DNA from: Liolophura sinensis
Taxonomy: Eukaryota; Mollusca; Polyplacophora; Chitonida; Chitonidae
Reading direction: 5' to 3'
Length of the DNA stretch: 64,000 bases
Assembly (NCBI RefSeq): GCF_032854445.1
Contig: NC_088295.1
Span: 85,544,644 to 85,608,643 of the forward strand
In this document: piece by piece, positions 36,850 through 50,700 of the stretch
How the letters are laid out: each line of letters starts with the position of its first letter
How positions within the stretch are numbered: the stretch's first letter is position 1
Program-made: the position numbers and the translations under genes
The notes under the pieces: generated by a model
What the model was told of the DNA's origin: nothing
Seen by the model: only the letters and a program-made list of their open reading frames with translations
Databases searched by the model: none

Positions 36850-39800
36850 GGGGTTGTCATTAGCCTGGTGACAGAAGCCAGATAAGGACCCAGTGTCTTC
36901 CCATACAAATATATGCAGGGAAGTCGAGAATAATGCAACTGTCCGAATTTTCTTGCAACTGAAGCCATTGAAAGCTTGCAGAAAAATGTGATTTTTTTTT
37001 TCATCAAAATTGCCTGTCCATGTCAGGAAGCTGAGAGAAACCCGTCAGATCAGAGTGTGTCACCCTCGGGAAGGCCAACCGGGGCCATGACGATCCATAT
37101 TCATAAGAGAAGTGTTGGCCTTATCGCAGACTATCAGCAGTCCCCACGACCGCCACCCAGTGGACACAGGACACATTTATCACCTCGGCCTTAGCCCCAG
37201 ATCAGCTGAGCCAAATTGGCCAGCAGTATTTGTACATGACCTGTCCCACAACGCTGGAATGGAATTGTCACCAAACTTCCCAATGACATGAATTAAAGGC
37301 AAAAGACGATTTCGTTAATTTACAATTAGCCCCGAAGGACGACACATTCCTGAGGACAAAGCCCAGAAAGACAGTCCATCCCAGAGTCATGTACGCTTAC
37401 AAATGGGACAAACGGATGCCAATGAGATGAGACACACAATAATAAATGACTTGAGATCTTCCGAGTGATAAATAACTGTGATTATTCAACTTTAAAACAA
37501 CGGCTGACCCCAGAGCTGTGGAAATGGGCAATTCAAAATTCGCATCAACAAGACCAACTAAACAATGCGCTCGTGAAACTTTAACCCGAAGACAATGGCC
37601 ATAATGTCTAAAAGAATATAAATGCAATCCATTTATAGTTCTCAAGCAGGAAAGCAAACAGAAAAGCACATGCAAAAAGATCACTAAGTACTTCCCTTTT
37701 AGTATCAAGGTTCAGTGTATTTTCAGTATGGGAAGGAGTTTGCATATCTGTCCATGTAGGTGTATTATTAAAGTTTCTTGTAAATTTTGTTTTTCCTTCA
37801 TTTTCCGATTTTGTCTCGAACCCTTTATTTCACTGACCATGACAACACCTCAGATTGCACTAAAATATACTAACAGCAGTGGTACAAAATCTGTTGTTTG
37901 ATTTTAACAATTTAGATTCATTTAAATATTTTCTTTGCACAAATCTGACATCTTTTTCAAGGTCAAACATCTGAATCCAGTTTCATCAGTCACATTGTAC
38001 ATTGTGTATCTAATTAAATTCACTACATCTGTCTAATATGTGTATAAATGTATTTACACAGGAGTTCATGATTCAGTTTATTTGATGGAAGATTATCGGT
38101 TTCGGTTTACATGTAAAAATTCTGTCTTTATTTGTGCAAAGAAAGATTCCACACTCTTGTATGCACCAATGAACGTTTTCTTCACAGTTTCAAACCTATA
38201 TTGTTATCTCACAATCTATCATTCCAAAATGTCACGCATATTTGATTCATTCAATATAAAAACGTTTATGTGACAAGACTTCAGACAGAGTCAGCTTCAT
38301 CAGTTTCATTCTTCCTTCAACTTACTCAGCAATTGAATAAAGATATGTTAAACCACAGTCACAGTCTGTCTGCAGCTCCTTATCTTTTGCAAGATTCATT
38401 CCAGATTTAAGGACCAGACGGGCTCGGAATTTCAAGATTCACTATTCATTCAAACAAGTAGTCTGGCCACATTCACTCACCATGCCAAGACCTGTTTCTC
38501 GATATCGCCTCCCATTATCCCAGACAAATTACCATATCAAGTGCTTCTTCTTATTTTATTCAGTATTTCCAGATTTAGAAGCCCTTAAAAACTGTGAGTC
38601 TGGGAGGAAACCGGTGATGTAACCCAGGGTATGGGGCAGGCTGTTCTAGCCGTCCTGCTACCGTAACAGGATCATGGAGAATGGCTGTGGCAAGCGCCAG
38701 ACAGGGGCTGGATTGGCTTCCATCAGGAAATTGGTCAGCCAGTCAAGGTTCACTTGCTCTCCATGTAGGACTTTGGTTCACTTCCCTTCTAATGCTATTA
38801 AATGGAGCTGATGGAGGTAGCTAGCCAACATATCCAGTGTCTATAATCTGATTGAAATACACGGTGCAGTTTCAGTTAAAGAGCTCCATCATGTGAGGGA
38901 ATAATTCGCATATGATCTGCCGTGACTGATTACCCTTGGTAATTGGCACTAGGCATGATTCAGGGTCCAGTCTATCAGCTAGATATCTTCATTTATCTCG
39001 AGATCTTCACTCAGCCATGGGACACAATAACATCTTTACAATGGTATTCACAAAATCAATTATTTTACAAGCGTATTCCCAGTGACGGATGTCATTAGAC
39101 AAAGATTTGATTGCAATGAAAATAAACCGAAATACCCTTGTGTGATATGATGAAGAGTAGAGATGCATTTACCTAAAATGTTTTACTTATTCAGATAAGC
39201 AATTAGTCTCTATTATTAATTCATCACTTAAAATTTGATTTAAGAAAAACCTCCAAGCCAATACTCAAAGCTCCTTTCTAATGGAGGAAACAAGTTCTGA
39301 CAGACATAATGCTGATTTATAGTAGCAAAAAGGGCAGTTTCAAATTTTAGATAGCAGATATATTTATCATATTTGGAAAGCTATTACACTGGTTTCCCGC
39401 AAGCTATGGGAATATTAAAGACACTGTGATATAGCCAAGGAAGAACCTTTTTTTTTAGGCTTCATGCTTTCGGGCTCTTTTCTTAGTTATTTCTAGTATT
39501 ATGAACGCATCTGTAGTATTTGACACGAAATATACGGAATGGAATTTCCTTCAAACAATTCACGAGCAGCGTGGTTTTCGTTTACACTTAAGGCATCCTT
39601 TAAAAACTTGCAGAAATAGTTTGTTTTTTCATCAGCATGCCATGTCTGTCATTGATAGAGCTGGATTGTATTTTTGAGGCTATGAGCTATTAAAGCACAG
39701 TGCGTAGTGTGAGGCCATGATACAGCAAGTCAGTTACCTGTGGCTGGCACTGGAACTCCATTAGAGAGGGTCTGACGGACTGACGGATGGGTAAAGCCGG

Positions 39801-42800
39801 CCAGGTCAGTGCAGATGTGTCCCCAAACATCAAACGCTCATTATAGCCCCATCATTAAAAGTCAGCAGGGTGCGCAAAAAGAGTCAAAACCTCCTATAAA
39901 TATAGACATCAATCTTAGGCACGCTGGCAGAATTCCATAAAAACAGTCTCACCTGGGTATGTAGGAGCACAGCACACCCGAGAGACATGGCTATCTCAAA
40001 TGAAATCAGTAATCTCCAAATCAGAGCCATGACATAACCAATCTGCAGGCTTTCAGCCATTACGGGTGTGAGAAGTTAACCAGTGTCCTCAACATTTCAA
40101 GGTTTGGCCATTCCCCATGCTCTCCAAGGTACCATGAGGGAAGCACATCACAACCTAGTACTCTGGTGAACACATACGTGCTATAGACGCAGAAGTTTCT
40201 GTTCCACCCCCTACAGATAAGCATTGTCTCAAGTCTTATATGGTTTGTAATGCAGGTTTCATGATGTTTAAAACCAATGAGTAATATGTACAAGAGAGAA
40301 AGAGAAAATAAATCATATTTAACACTACAGGATACTTATCATATATCCAATTTGAACTCTGAAGAAGAGCTCCAGGGAAGGATTTTATGTTGCAGTTAGG
40401 AATCTTGTCTTGCTTCTTGATTATGGGGTGCTGTTTTTAAAAATGTGTCTCAGCTTATGAGTGTATATTAGTCTTGTCTGTTAAAAGAAAAAACAAGCTT
40501 ATGATATTAACTAAAAAAAATGTTTTCAGTGTATGGGCCACACCATTGATTGTTTTATGGCCAGAATGAAACCTTTTTTCAATGTCTAAGGAGGGTAAAT
40601 CATATTACACATTAAGATCAGAGAAAATAAAAAGATGAATTTTCAGTTCTAGTTTTATTCCATTTCTGGATTTTTTGCCTTCAGTTTGCCTGTAAAAACA
40701 CAAAATAAAATTGGTGTGGCCTATATCACTAAATACAAATGCATTACATGAAGAACAGAATACACTGCAGACACAGATATTTCCTCACCACATAATAAAT
40801 GAAGTACATGTAAGTGTTTGATCACTGATTATTTCATTGTTTACAGGAGAGTGGCTTCAGCTCTACAACAAATTACATTGATCTCAATGTTAATATCTCA
40901 AAAAATGAAGTCCACAGGGTTGAAACTTTGTACTGGTACAGCTTTTTGTATAACAAAAAAATTGTAAGTTTTAGAAATGGGCATGTTATGCAATCTAGAG
41001 AAAAAGCAGTTCAAGATATGTGCATGGATAAAAGTCATTTCCATTATCCAACATCAAAGTGCTGAGTTTAACTGCACGCTAAGGAAATGTCACCTGGGAA
41101 CTGAAGGTTGGGGGCTCAAAGAGGCTGTATAGTTGTCACTTTCTCACAAGAACCATGTGGTAATATTTGGCCACAAACCATAAATATGGTTCCAGGCTAC
41201 ACAAATAGCTGGTAAAAAACCAACCTTAAGAGGAGTAACAAAATAGCTTAGTTAGCACTGGACTCTATTGATCCTGCTTTTCAAAGGTAGGGTATGCTTT
41301 GTGCTTTCTACTGGAACAAGCCACACACAAAAACCTCTCATTTTGGCCTCTCCAAAGGAAATTATCTGCCGTGATTTTAATGAAGGCATAGCAAAGGAAA
41401 TTGCTGCAACGAGAATGAACCCAAGTCTTTCTTTTAGGAGAGTTCTTGTAGGACTGACATTGACTGTGGCTCATTCTGTAGTGCCTGAGGCCATCACCAA
41501 AGAACGAATGGAGACTCTCAAAAAATAACATCTCCAGTCTGCCAGACTTGTCATAACTCACAACTCCAATTAATTTGCAGTAATTTTCCAAAAGAAAATA
41601 CTGAAAAAGGAAACATAGCTCAATATCTTGGCAAGTTTCATTTTTTACCTTTGAAATCACAAACATCCAACTTACTTGTAAAGAGAGCCTTCTAATATTC
41701 AATACTGAGCAAGCAAAACTCCATGCAATGACGCAGCTTTAAATTTCTAGCAAACGGTGACTAGGGAATGCCAATTAAATGGACAGTCTGTGATGTTAAT
41801 GGTCATTATTTCCAGCTGGCATTCTCCTCTCTTTTATTTCTACAGCTTCCAATATCAATAACTGCTGTAGACCACCATACAAATTCCTACTGATTCCAAC
41901 AATTTGTATGACAAATGTCAGGAGGCAAGTTGAGACCCCTCCCGTAATGTATCAATGATCAATTGTCACCATGTAAAGGTTAATATAGCCATGGCACTTA
42001 AACTGTCATGTCGCGCACAGTGATATAAAGGAAAGGTGTGCAGTGATGGATGTACCAGCATGGTTTAATTGTCACCTGTTAAGCAACCCGCAGCCCCCAT
42101 CAGCCATGAAGGTGTGGCTCCCCATACAGCCCAGAGATTGGACACACCTGAGAGATCAAAAGCTGGATAATTGCCTGACCAGGTATCAACTACTGATACA
42201 TCTGTTAGTTGAGACAATCAGTGTTCTGTGAAAGGTCATAAGATCGTCAAAACACAGCAGACACAAGATTTCTCTGTTTACTGGTAACCACAAATCACAG
42301 TCTAAGTCTCAAGTAAGTTTGTCACGAAAGATTGATAAAACAATGATGATTATTAAGATCAACTATGAACAGGTAACGTAGATAAAAAAATTTGTTTAAT
42401 AGTGTTTAATATTCATGTGTTTTACAAACACAATTAAAATTACAATAGTATATAAAAGCAGCAATATCCTGATAGGATCTGTGGACAATTGTGGCAGTGT
42501 ATTCATACACTGGTTAATAGGATCAGAAAACTTTCATATTGCTCTATTGCTCTTTCATATCACCACTAGTATTCAACACGTGCCAGCCAACAGCTCTGGT
42601 CATAAATTTGAAATCGACTACAGCAATGGTCAGCATAAACAATTATCCTGCATGTGCTGATCTTGATCTTGGAAGCCCTGAGGCTACTTTACCAAATGAA
42701 CAAGCCACCCCGGGGAAGCTCCTGCTGGTCATCTGATCATTTACAGCCAGCTGTTCTGTGATGACCAGCACTGTCCACTACATCCAGAATTCTACAGTTG

Positions 42801-43980
42801 ACCACCTTTACATGGTTCATAGTACACAGTAGCTGATTCTAATTGCTGACTAAAAGGGCATGATCTAAACCCATATCCATGTGACAAACGACCAGATAGT
42901 AATCAGGAAATTCAATTATGATAATTGATCTGCTGTTTGATTCTCATTTATCATGCTTTCTCAAAGTACATAGATCACCTTATCTAAACAATTAACATCA
43001 ATGAAGAAAAAAGGTGCATTACTTTAATAAAAAGATAACCATGCAGCGTATGGAAATGAAGGTATGTTAAATATTCTCTAAAGATGCAGATGTAATCCAA
43101 GAGCAGAAGAAAACAATGGATTTCTATTTAGTGCATATTAAAACCTTGCTAGACAATTTTTTCAATACAATGAAAATGTATATTGTGACAATGAATGCAC
43201 ATACATACTGTACATAAAATGGACAAAATGCAAAATTTGAAATCTTAAAGGCATGCAGAAAAGCTACATGTAGTTATCAATACACAAATGTCATACAATT
43301 AACATGTAACATGTACAAATGTTGTACAATTAACACGTAACAGGTACAAATACAGACTTTGATTTATGTCATGGTATTTAACACAATCGCACAAATATCC
43401 CATACCCCAAGAAACAGTTCAAACAGAAGCTGATATACTTGAGATAAATGATTTCCACTTCTCCCAACCTCAATATCACGTGCAATAGAATTCTGTGTGT
43501 TAAATGTTATCCCTGGCTCTGGATTCTTGTCACGCTTGTTTGGTTACTGGCCCTTACCAGGCACTGCACTGACGTTAACCACCTTCCTGGACCAATTGTC
43601 TGGCAACTCTTTAGACAGATGGTCTGTGAATTAAAGCACAGGGGCCCAATAACATTTCCCTATTCCCAATAATCTCGCCTATTGTGAATCTTCAATGGGG
43701 CACAATTTAACTTAAGTGACCACTGTAGTCCATAGAATACAACTAATGTGTTGTAAGCTTTGACTTCAAACTTAATTTACGCAGGACTACATGTAAATTG
43801 AACAGGCTATAGCTGAAACAGTTTACAGACTAGACCAGGGATTAATAAAACTAGATTAGGTTAGAACAGTTTTTCTCTGGAACCCGCAGTAAGGTCTTTG
43901 TTAATTTAGGAGCTTGGATGGTGTTCTACACGGAGTAACATGGGTAAAAGTACCATTCAATAGCATTTGTACATCCAACA
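36850..43980. other. Noncoding DNA, no gene recognised
   Basis: Unique AT-rich sequence. Overlapping open frames at 41265-41702 (minus, 145 codons) and 41268-41528 (plus, 86 codons) are the longest non-repeat frames in this part, but neither shows a motif I know. TACATGTA occurs near 40805, 43266 and 43790. Confidence 0.45.
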
Positions 43981-43981
43981 T

Positions 43982-44046
43982 GTACATGTATAGTGTACAT
44001 GTATAGTGTACATGTATGGTGTACATGTATAGTGTACATGTATAGC
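43982..44046. repeat. 13-bp minisatellite, five copies
   Basis: Five units of GTACATGTATAGT in a row with two single-base differences. The unit contains the palindrome TACATGTA. The array lies about 220 bp before the 129-bp satellite, whose unit also contains TATACATGTATCT. Confidence 0.9.
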
Positions 44047-44264
44047 GTTACATGTAACATAAGTTATTTCTGTGACAGTTGCTGCACATACATGTACATA
44101 CACTGCAACAATGAATCCACACATGATATATAGACAAAATGCCAAAATTTGGATGATGTGTACTTCATGTGTACATATCATCAGAGCTTGCCATGTTGTG
44201 AAAACTAATCGATGCATGTAGAAATAAGTACTTACTCTATCTGTGATGAACATTTGGTGAACCC

Positions 44265-45695
44265 TTAATGTGATGTATTCTATGTATGAGATAACTTGTA
44301 TGTTGTATATGTATCCTGGGCATGATGTGCATGTATCCTATCTGACTTATCCTCTACATATCTCAGATGAGACATATCTCAAGTGATGCATTTCATGAGT
44401 GAAATATCTTGTATGTTGTATATGTATCCTGGGCAAGATACATGTGCCTGGTCTGATGTTTCCTCTATATAATATACATGTATCTCAGATGTTGTGTATC
44501 TCATATGTGATGTATCCTACATTGTTTGTGAGATATCTTGTATGTTGTATATGTATCCTGTGCATGATGCATGTGCCCTGTCTGATGTATTCTCTATATA
44601 ATATACATGTATCTCAGATGTTGTGCATCTCATATGTGATGTATCCTACATTGTTTGTGTGAGATATCTTGTATGTTATATATGTATCCTGTGCATGATG
44701 CATGTGCCCTGTCTGATGTATTCTCTATATAATATACATGTATCTCAGATGTTGTGTATCTCATATGTGATGTATCCTACATTGTTTGTGAGATATCTTG
44801 TATGTTATATATGTATCCTGTGCATGATGCATGTGCCCTGTCTGATGTATTCTCTATATAATATACATGTATCTCAGATGTTGTGTATCTCATATGTGAT
44901 GTATCCTACATTGTTTGTGAGATATCTTGTATGTTATATATGTATCCTGTGCATGATACATGTGCCCTGTCTGATGTATTCTCTACATAATATACATGTA
45001 TCTCAGATGTTGTGTATCTCATATGTGATGTATCCTACATTGTATGTGTGAGACATCTTGTATGTTATATATGTATCCTGTGCATGATGCATGTGCCCTG
45101 CCTGATGTATTCTCTATATAATATACATGTATCTCAGATGTTGTGTATCTCATATGTGATGTATCCTACATTGTTTGTGAGATATCTTGTATGTTATATA
45201 TGTATCCTGTGCATGATGCATGTGCCCTGTCTAATGTATTCTCTATATAATATACATGTATCTCAGATGTTGTGTATCTCATATGTGATGTATCCTACAT
45301 TGTTTGTGTGAGATATCTTGTATGTTGTATATGTATCCTGTGCATGATGCATGTGCCCTGTCTGATGTATTCTCTATATAATATACATGTATCTCAGATG
45401 TTGTGTATCTCATATGTGATGTATCCTACATTGTTTGTGTGAGATATCTTGTATGTTATATATGTATCCTGTGCATGATGCATGTGCCCTGTCTGATGTA
45501 TTCTCTATATAATATACATGTATCTCAGATGTTGTGTATCTCATATGTGATGCATCCTCCATTGTTTGTGTGAGATATCTTGTATGTTATATATGTATCC
45601 TGTGCATGATACATGTGCCCTGTCTGATGTATTCTCTATACAATATACATGTATCTCAGATGTTGTGTATCTCATATGTGATGCATCCTACTCTA
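44265..45695. repeat. 129/131-bp satellite, about 11 units
   Basis: The word ATATCTTGTATG (or ACATCTTG) starts units at 44404, 44533, 44664, 44793, 44922, 45053, 45182, 45313, 45444 and 45575. Steps are 129 or 131 bp, depending on whether the junction reads TTTGTGAG or TTTGTGTGAG. The first unit (from about 44265) is the most diverged, as expected at an array edge. A 129-bp unit equals 43 codons, so a stop-free frame repeats through it; the 131-bp units break that frame. I regard these open frames as by-products, not a gene. Confidence 0.92.
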
Positions 45696-45699
45696 CATA

Positions 45700-46690
45700 T
45701 CCCACACCCTTTACACAACTTATTTGTAGGTTTTTCAAGTAAGAGTGTGATGTATGCTGTACATCATGGCGTGTCTTATGTGTTATGTCCCTATATGTAA
45801 TGTATGCTTGAAATGTCTGTCACTAACTTGGTCTCTCAACAGTTTGGTCACAAAGGATCTGCTGATCATTTGCAAACCATCTGTAGGGGAACTTCAGGAG
45901 ATAATGAAGTAGTTAACAATTTGCTGACCTGATTTGTATGAAGTATCTGCAGATAACCTGCCTTGGATCTACCTATACCACAGTGGAAAATTCCTGTCTA
46001 CGTATGTGACATACCAGGTGAACTGAGTGGATAAGACGCCTGCCATCAATAGTTAATAAGGAAACAGACAGGTCCTGACAGGAATGGTCAAGACGGCCCT
46101 TGGATCAAATCAAGACAGGACTGACCATTGCTCAGAATTAGTAAATTCCACACCCATGGACAATAGAGTATGGGATGTGACATCTATTTGCATTTCCTAT
46201 CTGTCTCTTGTGAATTAAGCCATCTAGCATCCTGGTCCTTCGGTAGACGTTGTACTTACTGTGTTTAAGGAGGTCCAGGTGAGAGTTAGCCTTTGTTAAC
46301 AAGACTGTCTGGTAGAAGATGATGACGGTCACATCAGGGGCGCAGATTACAGCCAACAGCCAGGTCACTTAGATCAGCTACCCAAGCCTTTCAGACACTC
46401 ACCAACAGGGCTCTTCGGCTTGACAACTAAGTAAAAGTAGAAAAGGCGGATAAAGACAAGGATGGAAATGTCTTACACAGCGGCTCTCATCATGTTCACA
46501 CTCCATTAAGTCATGGAATATGTAACCTTTGCCTCAGTCACTTAGTACAAATAACAAGGCTGAAATCATATGCAGATAAATGTAAGAATAAAGTCTGACA
46601 TTAGTGAATCACTAGTTAGCCATAAAGGGCATTCAAAGTCGATAACCACAAGATCAATTTCCAAACAAGAAGAAACACCAGTTCCCAAAG
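45700..46690. other. Unique spacer between two satellites
   Basis: About 1 kb of noncoding sequence with no gene recognised. A tRNA-like word near 46021-46048 (ACTGAGTGGATAAGACGCC) lacks a convincing B-box. Confidence 0.5.
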
Positions 46691-46694
46691 TAAT

Positions 46695-47776
46695 ATGTAA
46701 GAAATAATACACAAATAGTAAATAAAGCTGGTAACATGTAAGAGAGAAGGAGTACTTCGTTTCCATGTATACCACAGATCTCCCAGTCGTGAAATACACC
46801 TACACACAACATTCTGGGTCTTATGGCACAAAACCGTAACCAATCAAATAGTAAATAAAGCCTGTAACATGTAAGAGAGAAGGAGTACTTCGTTTCCATG
46901 TATACCACAGATCTCTCAGTCGTGAAATACACATACACACAATATTCTGGGTCTTATGGCACAAAACCGTAACCAATCAAATAGTAAATAAAGCTGGTAA
47001 CATGTAAGAGAGAAGGAGTACTTCGTTTCCATGTATACCACAGATCTCCCAGTCGTGAAATACACCTACACACAACATTCTGGGTCTTATGGCACAAAAC
47101 CGTAACCAATCAAATAGTAAATAAAGCCTGTAACATGTAAGAGAGAAGGAGTACTTCGTTTCCATGTATACCACAGATCTCCCAGTCGTGAAATATACCT
47201 ACACACAATATTCTGGGTCTTATGGCACAAAACCGTAACCAATCAAATAGTAAATAAAGCCTGTAACATGTAAGAGAGAAGGAGTACTTCGTTTCCATGT
47301 ATACCACAGATCTCTCAGTCGTGAAATACACATACACACAATATTCTGGGTCTTATGGCACAAAACCGTAACCAATCAAATAGTAAATAAAGCTGGTAAC
47401 ATGTAAGAGAGAAGGAGTACTTCGTTTCCATGTATACCACAGATCTCCCAGTCGTGAAATACACCTACACACAACATTCTGGGTCTTATGGCACAAAACC
47501 GTAACCAATCAAATAGTAAATAAAGCCTGTAACATGTAAGAGAGAAGGAGTATTTCGTTTCCATGTATACCACAGATCTCCCAGTCGTGAAATACACCTA
47601 CACACAATATTCTGGGTCTTAAGGCACAAAACCGTAACCAATCAAACAGTAAATAAAGCCTGTAACATGTAAGAGAGAAGGAGTACTTCGTTTCCATGTA
47701 TACCACAGATCTCCCAGTCGTGAAATACACCTACACACAATATTCTGGGTCTTATGGCACAAAACCGTAACCAATC
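46695..47776. repeat. 133-bp satellite, eight units, trimeric pattern
   Basis: GAGAGAAGGAGTA starts at 46742, 46875, 47008, 47141, 47274, 47407, 47540 and 47673, an exact 133-bp period. Diagnostic variants (AAGCTGG or AAGCCTG; CTCCCAG or CTCTCAG; AACATTC or AATATTC) show that units 2-3-4 repeat as 5-6-7. Unit 1 is like units 3 and 6, and unit 8 like unit 4. This is a 399-bp higher-order repeat. The unit is unrelated to the neighbouring 129-bp satellite. Minus-strand open frames across it (about 60-95 codons) follow from the repeat. Confidence 0.93.
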
Positions 47777-47779
47777 CAT

Positions 47780-50700
47780 GCAGCTAACGTAAGCTCACTA
47801 TTATATGTACTCATGACCCAGCTACTTATATTTTGTCTTGCTTAATTGTACTTGTATATGACTGTATTCCAAGAGACTTTTAAAATCTGTGCTTTGTGTA
47901 TGTATCCAATGATATAAATGGTCACACATAACGTGTGAAATGTGGCCTATTGAGTTATGATTTTATTCTAACTGTTCATGTAAATGCTTAAATAATAGCA
48001 AATTATGCCCCCCCCCTCCACTCCCAGCACTCCCAGCACCATGGCTTAAGCATAATTAAATGTAGGTATAAACAAAATGCACTGATGTTAATTGCAACAT
48101 AGCTGACATCAATGGTCTAGACCTATGTGTACATGTACTCAAATGCTGTGTTGTCACCACATTTAACATACAATAACATTTAAACCATGCACAGGGACCA
48201 GGCCAAATAGATGCTTAGTACACATGCAGAAGCCTGGTTTATACAGGAATACAACAGGCAGAGGTTTTGAGAGACAGCTGCAACAACAGAAATCAAAATA
48301 CATGTACACTCAAGAATAAAAATTCAGTGAGTTTATGAAAATGTGAAAATGGTATTCCAAAGTAGGAAAAGTGATTTTAGAAAGAGTGATTACATGTAGG
48401 TGTCAATGCTTTCAAGTTCAGCTTGTGTCTCACACCAATTTTTCACCCTTCACCTAGCTGGTACCAATACACAGCATGGCTTCTTCGTATGGAAGATAGA
48501 AGATGATATATTTCTTAATGCAAGCTATACCAACTTTCTCCAGGGCTTCAAACTTGGCAGCTTGCAGGGACAATGACAGAAAAGGTTGATCACATCGCAG
48601 GCCAGATCTGATACCACAACAACCTGGCAGTCTACATCTAGTGACAGATAGCACCAGACTTGTTGCATGAGAAAGCAGGCCTTTCTTTCCATGAACAGGT
48701 ATGAATTGCCACAATCAGCAAAGAAAACTGCAGTTTTACATCCATATGCAGATTCTGATGATCAGAAGGTACCAAATACTACAGGGTGTAAGGAGAGGAG
48801 GGTACATGGGTGTTAGAGCTAAATTATGACCAAGCAGTGAGTGGCGAAAGGTGCGAGGAAGCCTTATATGCCAAGAACAGCACAGAGACATGGATACTGG
48901 TGGTACCAGAGGAGAAAGGCACATGGGTCAGACCCGTTATCACTACATCGTCTCTCATCCGTAACAGGCCTGCGGAACTTGCAAAATGAAGGATTTTGGC
49001 GTCAAATTGTCTGTCCGCCATCAGTGGTGATATACAGAGTGGAAGGCGTCGCATCCACATCGCACAGTCACACGGCACCACTCTCACGGGACACTGGGGT
49101 AAGCACACAATTTAGTGGCACTCTTACAACCACTAGCTCCTCCCTGACAAATTGAGGCACAAAAGTCATCATTTATTATTTGCCTAAAACTGTCCCAGCT
49201 GAATGCCACCAATTCAGCCATTAACAAGTCTGGCGACAATGTGACGAACACGTAGACGGATTTAGTGAAAACAATCCCCCTCAAGCTGCCTACTGATCAC
49301 TCACAGCATAAACCCACCTATCCACTACCACATTAGCTACCGTGTTTAGGCAGTGCTAAATAATTAAACCTATGTCACTTGGATTGATAATTCTAAAATA
49401 TATAGAACACAATTCATTCTTTAAGGTGTGATCCGAAGCTAAGCGGCTTACAGAGATTAACACTGGAGGTCACAGTGTGGATAATGATGCACCATATGGT
49501 AGCTACTACATACCACCATAATCCGAACATGTTAAAGTACTAAGTGCATGGATTAAAACACAAATACCTGGCATGAGCCAGATGACAAGAGACATCCTCA
49601 TACAAAACTTAAATCAGGTCTGTGATTCATCAAATATGCATTCAATTTCAGTCATATATGTGTATAATTCAAAACTGCATCATAATTATGATTGATAAAC
49701 AAAAAATTTAAATTAATTGAATCATGTCGATAAAATTTTAATTCAACAGATTTGTGTCTTTAATTAATGTTAATCTCTTAGTCTTTATCAAATAGGAGGA
49801 AATAAAAGTTGTTGAGCATGAAACCGCGTTCAGTGACAAGTATACAGAACACATAATGTCTCCTATAACTGCTGTATAATACAAGGTCTATTTTTATACA
49901 GATGTACTGTACCTAAAATATATATTCCAGCAAATCCTCTTCTTGTGACTCCTTAGATACTTTGTGCACTTGCATGTATCTGAAGGAGACAAAGAAATTA
50001 CAAGTAGTACAAAAAAAGGACGGGATGTACTTCTTTTTAGTTATTAGATCTTTTCAGAGAATCAATACATTGTATCATTACTGTAAACATTAAAAGCTAA
50101 AAAGGCCTGTTTCAACTTATCATTACAAACATATATAAATCTCATAGCCTCATGTTTTTCTTTTTCTGGAATAATATTTACATGTATATTTGTGGGCAAT
50201 TTACATTTCTGTACAAAATTCAAGTATTTTTATAAATGGACATGTGATCAAATTAGAATTTTTTTTAAATTTCCACTATTCTAGATTGCATGTAATTTTC
50301 TATGCTGAAATGTCCAGTGTGAAATATGTACAAAAGCAACTAGAAATGACAAATCATTTGTGATCAATGACCCCCTTATTAGAACAGACCCACAAGAGTG
50401 TAAAAACCCCACCTATGCCCACTTCTTTCCGTTTCCCAAGGGGATAGAAGTAATGAGCCTTCCCCTCAACCCTAACCTTTGTGCCCTTTTTCTAAATCCA
50501 CTGTATTGCCCACTTAGGGTTATTATCACATAGGGGAACCCACAGTACAGAGACAATGCTTTTAGCATGAAATCATTGACACCTTGGTAATATATTTATC
50601 AAACATTTCAAGATGTCCACCGTATTAACATAATTAAAAAGGAGCCTAGACATATTCTGATAAGACTTAGCAATGGTAGAATGGAATATCCTTGTCTGTC

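Noticed and set aside
41265-41702. 145-codon minus-strand open frame
   Set aside because: No domain, no biased composition and an overlapping plus-strand frame; length is possible by chance in a window this size.
44399-45800. Long repetitive open frames on the plus strand
   Set aside because: They follow from the 129-bp unit being a multiple of three and are broken by 131-bp units; the composition is that of a translated satellite.
46566-47730. Series of similar minus-strand open frames of 60-95 codons
   Set aside because: They are translations of the 133-bp satellite units and share boundaries with the unit period.
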